Shown: one piece after another, positions 1-5,578 of the stretch
Position numbering within the stretch: the first letter of the stretch is position 1
Layout of the letters: each line of letters opens with the position of its first letter
Assembly (NCBI GenBank): GCA_017648425.1
Contig: JAGCJD010000247.1
Coordinates: 1 to 7,893 of the forward strand
Direction: 5' to 3'
DNA: 7,893 bases
From: Clostridia bacterium
GTDB lineage: Bacteria > Bacillota > Clostridia > Oscillospirales > CAG-272
Translations under genes and position numbers: made by a program
The notes under the pieces: generated by a model
Database searches by the model: none
Told to the model about the DNA's origin: nothing
Seen by the model: the letters and a program-made list of their open reading frames with translations, nothing else

Positions 1-193
1 ACATTAAAAAACTTTGCGATTTTTTAATTTTTTTAGCTATCCAACAAATTTTACAAGATAAACAAAAATATTCTGTGCATTTTAACATACTGTTTTACAT
101 TTTTTTACATTTCTACTAAATATAGTGAAGCAATTTCTTTTGACCTATCAAAAACAAAACCGCTGTGCTTTTTAAAGTAATATTATGCAGCGG

Positions 194-218
194 AATATTC
201 CTCTCCAAAAGGAATATT
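194..218. repeat. Inverted repeat AATATTCCT/AGGAATATT
   Basis: Nine-base arms (194-202 and 210-218) are exact reverse complements around a seven-base centre. The left arm is part of the palindrome GGAATATTCC (192-201). Neither strand shows a T-run directly after it, so it is not a typical terminator. It could be a protein-binding site or a minor RNA structure. Confidence 0.5.
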
Positions 219-222
219 ACTG

Positions 223-276
223 GAATATGACAAGCAGATATTCATAAAATTCATATCATTCCATTGAATATGACAA
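223..276 (+). repeat. Direct repeat GAATATGACAA, two copies
   Basis: The 11-base word GAATATGACAA occurs at 223-233 and again at 266-276, 43 bases apart start to start. Both copies belong to a wider cluster of AATAT/ATATT words between 192 and 305 that includes the terminator stem. The function is unknown. It may reflect local duplication of AT-rich sequence. Confidence 0.5.
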
Positions 277-307
277 AAGGCATATTCGCAAGTTGCGAAT
301 ATGCCTT
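277..307 (-). terminator. Rho-independent terminator of the sufC-sufB operon
   Basis: A 14-base-pair perfect stem (277-290 with 294-307) closes on a three-base loop. On the minus strand the stem ends in CCTTTTG, giving a short U-tract (plus-strand bases 275-278 are all A). It lies about 28 bases past the sufB-like stop. The opposite direction lacks a T-run after the stem, so it should act on minus-strand transcripts only. Confidence 0.85.
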
Positions 308-334
308 GGTAAAAAATTACATTCAACCGAAATT

Positions 335-1252
335 TTATCTCAAAAAGCCGTTTACTATCTCCTCTTCAGCTTCCTTTTCGGTCAATCCGAGCGTCATAAG
401 CTTTATAAGTTGTTCTCCCGCTATCTTACCGATAGCCGCCTCGTGAATAAGTGAAGCCTCTGGGTGATGCGCCAATATCTCGGGAATTGCAGAAACAGTA
501 GCATCGTCCATTATTATAGCATCACACTCGGTGTGTCCCGTACATACCGCATTGCCTAAAATTCTTGAAATGAATTTTTGTGAGGATCTTCCCTTTGCAA
601 CAGATCTTGAAATAACATGCGTTCCCGCTCCGTCACCGCAAAGATCGACCTCAAATTCGGTTTCAGCGTACTGTTCTCCATGCGTCATTATCTTTTCGTG
701 AACAATAAGAGTTGCATTTTTCATCACTTTTCCCGTAGTTACTCTTTTTGTTGAATCAATACCTTTTATCTGCGCTGTTTCCATTTCCATTCTTGAACCC
801 TCAGCCAATTCAACATATGTCGTGGGGTTCATAAGGTTTTTTCCGTTTCCGTCGCCTTCGCCATAATGCTTTTCTATATACTTACATTTTGCATTTTTCG
901 ACAGATAAAACGAGTGTATTCCACTATGTTCGGACTCCTCAGAGCCACCATTGTGAATACCACAGCCTGCCACAATAGTGACATCACAATCCTCTCCTAT
1001 GTGAAAATCGTTATAAACGAGCTCTTTGAGCCCCGTGCTTGAAAGGATAACGGGAATGTGTACGCTTTCATTCTTAGTTCCCGCCTTGATATAAATATCT
1101 ATACCGGGCTTATCCTCCTTAGTAACTATTGATATATTCTCAGAGGAATTCTTTCCGTGGAGCTTGCCGTTTATTCTCAAAGAATACGCCCCCTCGGGTA
1201 CTTCGTGTATTCCTGCGACCTGTTCTAGCAGATCTCTTTGTATCTTATCCAT
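335..1252 (-). CDS. sufB: SufB/SufD-family Fe-S cluster assembly scaffold, short SmsB-type
   Basis: This is the scaffold partner of the SufC-type ATPase in cytosolic iron-sulfur cluster assembly. At 305 residues it is much shorter than classical SufB (over 450 residues) and matches the short SufB/SufD form of anaerobes and archaea, described as SmsB of the minimal SUF system. Visible family marks are the CGIHNGG stretch (residues 97-103) followed by GIHSFYL (111-117), an EKHYGEGDGNGKN segment (127-139), TECDAIIM (241-248) and the C-terminal SLIHEAAIGKI block (267-277) with His270-Glu271. Cys243 lies where SufB-type proteins carry a conserved cysteine, so it is a candidate cluster or persulfide ligand. 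That role is inferred. The ATG at 1252 has a GGAGGG Shine-Dalgarno at 1259-1264. Only 16 bases separate it from the sufC stop, so the two genes are one operon. A hairpin terminator follows at 277-307. No sufS, sufU or SufD homologue is in the window. Confidence 0.9.
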   Translation of the reverse strand: MDKIQRDLLEQVAGIHEVPEGAYSLRINGKLHGKNSSENISIVTKEDKPGIDIYIKAGTKNESVHIPVILSSTGLKELVYNDFHIGEDCDVTIVAGCGIHNGGSEESEHSGIHSFYLSKNAKCKYIEKHYGEGDGNGKNLMNPTTYVELAEGSRMEMETAQIKGIDSTKRVTTGKVMKNATLIVHEKIMTHGEQYAETEFEVDLCGDGAGTHVISRSVAKGRSSQKFISRILGNAVCTGHTECDAIIMDDATVSAIPEILAHHPEASLIHEAAIGKIAGEQLIKLMTLGLTEKEAEEEIVNGFLR

Positions 1253-1268
1253 TTAACACCCTCCATTA

Positions 1269-1976
1269 TTATAAGCTTTCAGTAAACTTGCAGCCCGCGC
1301 GAACATCCATAAGCTTGGGGAATACGCTCTCTCTGTCGCCGTATTCAACGACCTGTCCGTTAGCAAGAACTATTATCTTGTCCGCAATATTCAAGATGCG
1401 CTCCTGATGTGAGATTATCATTATAGTTCCCTGAGTACGCTCGTGCATTTTTTCAAACACCTTTATAAGGTTATTAAAGCTCCACAAGTCTATTCCCGCT
1501 TCAGGCTCATCAAACACAGAAAGAGCAGTTCCGCGCGCATTTATCATAGCAATTTCAATTCTTTTAAGCTCTCCGCCCGAAAGAGATGCGTTGACCTCGC
1601 GATTTATATAATCCTTCGCGCAAAGTCCCACCTCAGAAAGATAAGCGCAAGCCTCGGCAACGCTGGTTTTTTTACCTGCCGCCAACGATATAAGATATTG
1701 TACCGTAAGCCCCTTAAATCTGACAGGTTGCTGAAAAGCAAAGCTTATTCCCGATTTTGCTCTATCCGTTACAGACATATCAGTAATATCATTACCGTTA
1801 AAGTATATCCTGCCCTCCGTTGGTTGAATAATTCCCGCAACAAGCTTGGCAAGCGTTGATTTTCCGCTACCATTAGGGCCTGTTATCGCAACGAAGCGGT
1901 CGTTTATCTCCAAATTTATATCCTTTAATATTTGCTTATCAGCAACGCTGTAAGACACATTTTTTAACTCTAACAT
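1269..1976 (-). CDS. sufC: SufC-type ABC ATPase for Fe-S cluster assembly (SmsC-like)
   Basis: This is the ATPase that drives SufB/SufD-type scaffolds in Fe-S cluster assembly. It is a soluble ABC subunit with no membrane partner. Numbered from the chosen start (235 residues) it shows Walker A GPNGSGKS (33-40), the Q-loop in FAFQQP (Gln82), the signature LSGGE (132-136), Walker B ending in Asp156-Glu157, and the H-loop His190. The D-loop region reads EPEAGIDLWSF (157-167), which I associate with the minimal two-gene SUF branch rather than classical SufC, which has a DSGLD-type sequence. An upstream ATG at 2039 would add 21 residues, but the ATG at 1976 has a strong AAGGAG site six bases ahead, and the family normally begins with a leucine-rich first strand such as MLELKNVSY. 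The upstream extension also crosses a perfect inverted repeat. It is co-transcribed with the sufB-like gene, 16 bases downstream. Confidence 0.92.
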   Translation of the reverse strand: MLELKNVSYSVADKQILKDINLEINDRFVAITGPNGSGKSTLAKLVAGIIQPTEGRIYFNGNDITDMSVTDRAKSGISFAFQQPVRFKGLTVQYLISLAAGKKTSVAEACAYLSEVGLCAKDYINREVNASLSGGELKRIEIAMINARGTALSVFDEPEAGIDLWSFNNLIKVFEKMHERTQGTIMIISHQERILNIADKIIVLANGQVVEYGDRESVFPKLMDVRAGCKFTESL

Positions 1977-1982
1977 TCTTTT

Positions 1983-1988
1983 CTCCTT
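1983..1988 (-). promoter_or_regulatory. Shine-Dalgarno site that decides the sufC start
   Basis: On the minus strand this reads AAGGAG, with a six-base gap to the ATG at 1974-1976. The alternative in-frame ATG at 2037-2039 has no comparable purine-rich site in front of it. This supports the shorter 235-residue SufC-like protein. Confidence 0.85.
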
Positions 1989-2006
1989 AAAGGCTAAACC
2001 CGCCAT

Positions 2007-2027
2007 GACACAAATTGTTTTTGTGTC
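2007..2027. repeat. Perfect inverted repeat in the sufC leader (possible operator or RNA hairpin)
   Basis: The arms GACACAAA (2007-2014) and TTTGTGTC (2020-2027) are exact reverse complements around a five-base centre. The repeat lies between the candidate promoter and the ribosome binding site of sufC, inside the predicted 5' leader. It could be a binding site for a dimeric regulator of Fe-S genes, or a leader hairpin. No T-run follows it on the minus strand, so it is not an obvious terminator. No regulator gene in the window points to either reading. Confidence 0.6.
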
Positions 2028-2054
2028 GTTTTTTGACATATATAAATATTATTT

Positions 2055-2071
2055 TAGCGAATTATACGCTA
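2055..2071. repeat. Inverted repeat spanning the sufC -10 box (candidate operator)
   Basis: The arms TAGCG (2055-2059) and CGCTA (2067-2071) flank a seven-base centre that contains the proposed minus-strand TATAAT box (2061-2066). A dimeric repressor bound here would cover the -10 element. The five-base arms are short, so chance is a real alternative. Confidence 0.4.
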
Positions 2072-2089
2072 TTTTGTATTATTTTTCAT
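2061..2089 (-). promoter_or_regulatory. Candidate sigma-A promoter of the sufC-sufB operon
   Basis: On the minus strand there is a perfect -10 box TATAAT (2061-2066). Seventeen bases upstream is ATGAAA (2084-2089), a four-of-six match to TTGACA. Transcription would start near 2054, giving a leader of about 80 bases. The spacing is ideal and the -10 box is consensus, but the -35 box is weak. The promoter starts about 25 bases after the stop codon of the upstream gene, with no convincing terminator between them, so some read-through from the MBOAT operon is possible. Confidence 0.55.
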
Positions 2090-2113
2090 GACGATTTTTA
2101 CACAACAAAAAAA

Positions 2114-3163
2114 TCATTCCAAAAGCATTTCAAGCTCACTTTCATGTATTATTTGAACGACCAATGTAGGCTCGTACTGTCTTGCATCATTCGGGTGAAC
2201 GGAAAGTTCTCGATAATACACCGTATCAAAGGTGTTCGAAAAATAAGGGGTAAGCTGAATTCTGTCCCAATCGCTCGTACACTCGATGACCACACACTCG
2301 TGAATACCCGATTGCTGTATGTTATCTCTAACTGTCTTTACCAGATTTTTTTCATTTTCCTTGACCTGATATTCCTCACTCATTTCATCAGATACCGATA
2401 CAGTTCTGTTTTTTATCGTTTCCGAAAGGCCTGCAAGCTCCGCTATTCTTCTGCCGTCCGTTATTCTTGTATAAAAATCGACATCATCACGGTATATTCT
2501 ATCAACCTCTCTGCCCGTTTCAGCCAAAAAGCGAGAAACTACCGTGTTGTATATACAATAAGCGCCGTAAGCGTTTATCGTGTTCTCCGTGTTGTTGTAC
2601 ATAACAACATTTTTGCTTTCTGATATCATTATTTGCGCTGGATTTATAAAATCATCAATTCCACATTCCGAGGCAAGACGCGTAATCTGAGAAAGCCTTG
2701 TATTCTCGCTCTGCTCACCAAGATACCACGGGACATTTTCAGAGCAAACAGATATAGAATCGGGGATCACCACCATCATATACCTGACGCCGTTACTTTC
2801 ATAGCTTTCAGCTCTTTTGGAAATGGTCGACATTATCGTTTCAAGCTGCTCGTCACTGAATTGATTTGCGCCTATATAATCCCGCAATCTCTCGTATCCG
2901 TTTTCGGAATCTACCGCTTCAAACAGCCACTCGTCCTTTCCAATAAGAAGATCGCCCTCCTCTATATGACCAAATATCTTATAATCTACATATTTTACAA
3001 AATCCGAAAGGGCATTATCTGAATAAAAGCGAGCATTAAAGGAAGTTCCCTTCAAAGAACCCTCTTTCAGTGTCCCTCCAAGACCGATTATTACCGTAAA
3101 TGTAAAAAGTATTCCTACAAAAAGAGTTACCAACAAAAAATCAAGTGCTTTTTTTCTTTTCAT
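2114..3163 (-). CDS. AlgJ/AlgX (DHHW)-like membrane-anchored SGNH protein with degenerate catalytic motifs
   Basis: Proteins of this family work outside the membrane with an AlgI-type MBOAT partner and transfer acetyl groups to surface polymers. This 349-residue protein has a basic N-terminus (MKRKKALDF) and one membrane segment (about 9-29), so the rest should lie outside the cell. Family marks are IGKDEWLF (74-81), VVIPDSISVCSENVPWYL (131-148), an NAYGAYCIY segment (197-205), a PYFSNTF block (306-312) and the ending EPTLVVQIIHESEL (331-344). The catalytic positions look lost. Where active relatives read roughly TDTHWNxYGAY, this one reads TENTINAYGAY (192-202), so Asp and His become Glu193 and Thr195. 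The GDSF-type motif appears as CTSDW (295-299), keeping at most a serine. GGAGG at 3169-3173 precedes the start, 13 bases after the MBOAT stop. It is probably a pseudoenzyme or strongly diverged. The family assignment is firm and the activity is unknown. Confidence 0.75.
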   Translation of the reverse strand: MKRKKALDFLLVTLFVGILFTFTVIIGLGGTLKEGSLKGTSFNARFYSDNALSDFVKYVDYKIFGHIEEGDLLIGKDEWLFEAVDSENGYERLRDYIGANQFSDEQLETIMSTISKRAESYESNGVRYMMVVIPDSISVCSENVPWYLGEQSENTRLSQITRLASECGIDDFINPAQIMISESKNVVMYNNTENTINAYGAYCIYNTVVSRFLAETGREVDRIYRDDVDFYTRITDGRRIAELAGLSETIKNRTVSVSDEMSEEYQVKENEKNLVKTVRDNIQQSGIHECVVIECTSDWDRIQLTPYFSNTFDTVYYRELSVHPNDARQYEPTLVVQIIHESELEMLLE

Positions 3164-3176
3164 TCGCGCCTCCTAC

Positions 3177-4571
3177 TTACAGTAAAACATACATAAACGG
3201 CTTATAGTTATATATTTCAAACTGGGGAAGGAAAAAGACCACAGTAAATACAAACATTATAAGCAACGCAACAACAGCGCCATAATCAAAGAATGTTCCC
3301 ATTTTGCTGTTCATCTTAGAATGAGCGCGTTCAACAGCTCTTGAGCTTGGCAACAATGAAAGGGCAGCAACGATAATAACAAACAAATATTTAAGCCCCG
3401 AGAATGACATAAGCACCATATCTGTTTGATATTCCGCATTTTCAAAGGTTATTTCGTTAAGTTCACGCAACTGAGGGCTTCCAAGCATGGTAATAAAAAC
3501 CCAAACAGCGCCAACAAGCATAACGGTCAAAAAGCCGAACACCGCTCTTGGTCCTATTCGCTTTTTTCTCTTCCCATCCAGTCCAAGTTTTAACGACGCA
3601 ACAGAAAATACTATCAATGGTATTGAAAGCGCAAGCACGGCAAGCTCGCTCTTTATAAACAGCAGAACACATATACATGTCACGCATACGCGCAAAAACC
3701 ACATATCCTTGTTCCCGACAAATGACGAAATGGGAGAAACTATATATTTGTTTGTCCAGATGCTCACACTACCGAAAATAGAGGCGCAATACTCGTTTAC
3801 AGTGGCTATTTTGAATGGATTTGCGTCCGTCTTTTCTACATTAACGCCGTAAAGCTGAGAAATACCCGCCGCCATATCATAATATCCCCATATTGAAAAA
3901 TACGCGCCAAAGTATATAAGCACTACCAGCAAAAATATTATTGAAAGATTGGAAGAGTCCCACGAATAGTCAAATATCCTTTTGTATCCGTCTATCAAAA
4001 CAGCTCCAACGGCAATTCTTTTGATAAATCCAAGTGAAAAAAGTCTTATTCCAAGCGCGCAACGCTCCAAAGACATCTCTATATTAGCTTCGTCGACAAT
4101 TTCCTTGAACTTTGAATATCCTATAAACGGTCCGATAAGCATTATAGGATAGAACAAGAAGTACATTCCAAGTCTACCAAGATTTCTTTCCGCATCGTCC
4201 CCGTACGCAATATCCCAAATGTACGCGGCTGCGCAAAGCGCAGGCAAGGTTATTCCCACGGGATAAGCAAACTCCAAATAGCTTGTTGCCAAAGCCCTCA
4301 TTGTAATAAGCCAAGCAACAGGCAACGCGCCGAGAATGATAGCGACAGGCTTGTTTCTGCGCATACATATCATTCGAGCGGAGAAGTATGAATACAGTAT
4401 CAAGAGAGGTAGCCATATCATATTCTCAGGACTTTTCATGTTGAAAAGTATATAATAAGCTATGCCAACGACAGTCAAGCACAAACGCCTTCTGTTTTTA
4501 CCGAATAAAACGCAAAATATAACAGACAGCGGTAAAAAAACAAACATAAACGCAGGCGCGGTAAACAGCAT
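3177..4571 (-). CDS. AlgI-like MBOAT-family membrane protein lacking the catalytic histidines
   Basis: MBOAT proteins of the AlgI type pass acetyl groups across the membrane to a periplasmic or surface SGNH partner. The 464-residue length, many hydrophobic segments and landmarks fit: MLFTAPAFMFVFLPL at the N-terminus, PVGITLPALCAAAYIWDIAYG (104-124, aligning with the PVGISFYTFQ region), FYPIMLIGPFIGYSKF (140-155), GFIKRIAVG (181-189), YFGAYFSIWGYYDMAAG (220-236, matching the QIYFDFSGYSDMAIG block) and the C-terminal KPFMYVLL (457-464, compare FIYFQF). The key EFWRRWHISLSTW block is replaced by EYCASIFGSVSIW (260-272), with Phe266 at the histidine position. The GLWHGA block corresponds to about LFIKSELAVLA (304-314), also without His. 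GGGAGGAG at 4577-4584 supports the start, and a strong promoter precedes it. It is the first gene of an operon with the SGNH-like gene 13 bases downstream. It is probably not a classical O-acyltransferase, and its actual role is unknown. Confidence 0.78.
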   Translation of the reverse strand: MLFTAPAFMFVFLPLSVIFCVLFGKNRRRLCLTVVGIAYYILFNMKSPENMIWLPLLILYSYFSARMICMRRNKPVAIILGALPVAWLITMRALATSYLEFAYPVGITLPALCAAAYIWDIAYGDDAERNLGRLGMYFLFYPIMLIGPFIGYSKFKEIVDEANIEMSLERCALGIRLFSLGFIKRIAVGAVLIDGYKRIFDYSWDSSNLSIIFLLVVLIYFGAYFSIWGYYDMAAGISQLYGVNVEKTDANPFKIATVNEYCASIFGSVSIWTNKYIVSPISSFVGNKDMWFLRVCVTCICVLLFIKSELAVLALSIPLIVFSVASLKLGLDGKRKKRIGPRAVFGFLTVMLVGAVWVFITMLGSPQLRELNEITFENAEYQTDMVLMSFSGLKYLFVIIVAALSLLPSSRAVERAHSKMNSKMGTFFDYGAVVALLIMFVFTVVFFLPQFEIYNYKPFMYVLL

Positions 4572-4608
4572 ATTAACTCCTCCCTTCCCAAATTCTATAC
4601 CTCTATAT

Positions 4609-4637
4609 ATAATACCATATTACCTCATTTTTTTCAA
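4609..4637 (-). promoter_or_regulatory. Sigma-A-type promoter of the MBOAT/SGNH-like operon
   Basis: On the minus strand TTGAAA (4632-4637) and TATTAT (4609-4614) are separated by exactly 17 bases, each matching five of six consensus positions. The start point would fall near 4602, giving a leader of about 30 bases before the ATG at 4571. The leader holds the GGGAGGAG site and no other visible structure. Confidence 0.75.
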
Positions 4638-4683
4638 TCATTTTACAAATAATTTTACTTTTTCGACATTAATATATCAAAAG

Positions 4684-4725
4684 AAAAGCACACGGTGGCT
4701 CAATGCAAAAGCTCCGTGTGCTTTT
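4684..4725 (-). terminator. Rho-independent terminator of the metY-metA-radical SAM operon
   Basis: The twelve-base arms AAAAGCACACGG (4684-4695) and CCGTGTGCTTTT (4714-4725) pair perfectly around an 18-base loop. On the minus strand the second arm runs into CTTTTCTTTT, a good U-tract. The outermost two bases overlap the stop codon of the radical SAM gene. A T-rich run also follows on the plus strand, so the structure could work in both directions. Confidence 0.85.
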
Positions 4726-5578
4726 ATTTAAATCTTTTTGCGTAACCGCATCTGCGGCAAAGCTCCTGAGTAGCAACATGCTCGGCAAATCCGTTCCTTA
4801 TTTGCTCCGCCAACGGCGAGCATAATATTTCACAAATATCCTGCTCGTAAATATTGCCAAGCGAAATATCTCCATTTCTGTCAAGGCAACAAGGAACTAC
4901 CGTTCCGTCACACAGCACGGAAAAATGATCGTTCAAACCATAACAAAAAACGCTGTCGTCCACTTCCTCAGAAGCCATATCAGGCCATGAAAACCGCTCT
5001 CCGTATTCAAGGTGAAGCTTATGTCTTATTCTTGCTCCGTTTGCAACAGTCTTCCACTCGCCGTCCGCGAACCTCTCTCTCAAAATTTCAAGCGTCTGAT
5101 CGTTCAGCCCATTGTCATGTCCGCTGTTCCACAAGCGCAATATGATAAGGATTCCCTCTCTGCTCGCCTTATCTGCAAAATCAAAGCAGGTATCCATGTA
5201 TTTTTTGTGTTCTTCAAGGCTATTTCCCTCAAAGCTGTGGATAGAAAGATTTATCTTATAAACTCCACTTGCAATAAGTTTATCGCCAAGTATGTCAAGC
5301 AACGAGCCATTAGTTGTTATAACAGACTTAAACCCCTTATCAGAGGCGATTTTTATAAGCTCTGTTATATGCGGGTGCGTAAGCGGTTCTCCCATAACAT
5401 GATAATAGAGATATTCCGTAACGCCAATAAGCTTACTCGTAACAAGGTCAAATTCATCGACCGTCATCATTCTGAGCTCCCGCTCGTGCTTTGGGCAAAA
5501 CGAGCAGCTCTTATTACACGCGTTAGTTACCTCAACATAAACGCGGGAATAATTGTCACTGTATTTCTTCAATGTCAT
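4724..5578 (-). CDS. Radical SAM protein with SPASM-like C-terminal cysteine domain, substrate unknown
   Basis: This is a 284-residue radical SAM enzyme. It shows CNKSCSFC (Cys21, Cys25, Cys28), the CxxxCxxC motif that binds the SAM-cleaving 4Fe-4S cluster, followed by VMGEP (61-65, the GGEP-like SAM contact) and ITTNGSLL (87-94). A C-terminal cysteine group with Cys212, Cys230-Cys231 and CRRC (274-277) suits an auxiliary cluster of reduced SPASM or Twitch type. The surrounding words VDGT-like CDGTVVPCCLD and ISLGNIY are typical of SPASM proteins. I recall this as a widespread uncharacterised Firmicutes family and cannot name a substrate. The ATG at 5578 lies 23 bases inside the end of metA, and I see no Shine-Dalgarno before it. 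Later starts would lose the cluster motif, so translation is probably coupled to metA. A terminator overlaps the stop. Links to methionine metabolism are inferred from position only. Confidence 0.85.
   Translation of the reverse strand: MTLKKYSDNYSRVYVEVTNACNKSCSFCPKHERELRMMTVDEFDLVTSKLIGVTEYLYYHVMGEPLTHPHITELIKIASDKGFKSVITTNGSLLDILGDKLIASGVYKINLSIHSFEGNSLEEHKKYMDTCFDFADKASREGILIILRLWNSGHDNGLNDQTLEILRERFADGEWKTVANGARIRHKLHLEYGERFSWPDMASEEVDDSVFCYGLNDHFSVLCDGTVVPCCLDRNGDISLGNIYEQDICEILCSPLAEQIRNGFAEHVATQELCRRCGYAKRFK

Larger units (their letters stand above)
1..334. other. AT-rich intergenic region without a supported gene
   Basis: This stretch lies downstream of the sufB-like gene. I see no open reading frame with a ribosome binding site and no RNA gene. 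It holds the operon terminator (277-307), an inverted repeat (194-218) and an 11-base direct repeat. Around 84-115 there are repeated TTTACAT words. A weak possible hairpin CCGCTG (160-165) with CAGCGG (188-193), followed on the minus strand by a T-rich run, might be a back-up terminator, but its loop is long (22 bases). Confidence 0.6.

Noticed and set aside
138..170. TTGACC-like -35 box suggesting a plus-strand promoter
   Set aside because: No acceptable -10 box lies 16-18 bases downstream, and no plus-strand gene follows.
160..193. CCGCTG/CAGCGG hairpin as a second terminator
   Set aside because: The stem is only six pairs with a 22-base loop, and a much stronger terminator lies between it and the gene. 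It is mentioned only within the intergenic entry.
192..307. CRISPR-like array from the repeated GAATAT words
   Set aside because: The repeats are too short and irregularly spaced, with no constant spacer length and no cas genes.
264..446. Small plus-strand reading frame across the sufB-like 3' end
   Set aside because: It begins inside the terminator region, has no ribosome site and is antisense to the scaffold gene over most of its length. It is a shadow frame.
1977..2039. 21-residue N-terminal extension of the SufC-like protein from the ATG at 2039
   Set aside because: The inner ATG at 1976 has a strong AAGGAG site at the right distance and gives the normal family N-terminus. The extension has no RBS and runs through the leader inverted repeat.
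2015..2623. 202-residue plus-strand frame opposite the SGNH-like gene
   Set aside because: Its composition is unlike a real protein, it has no RBS and no recognisable motif, and it is antisense to a gene with clear family motifs.
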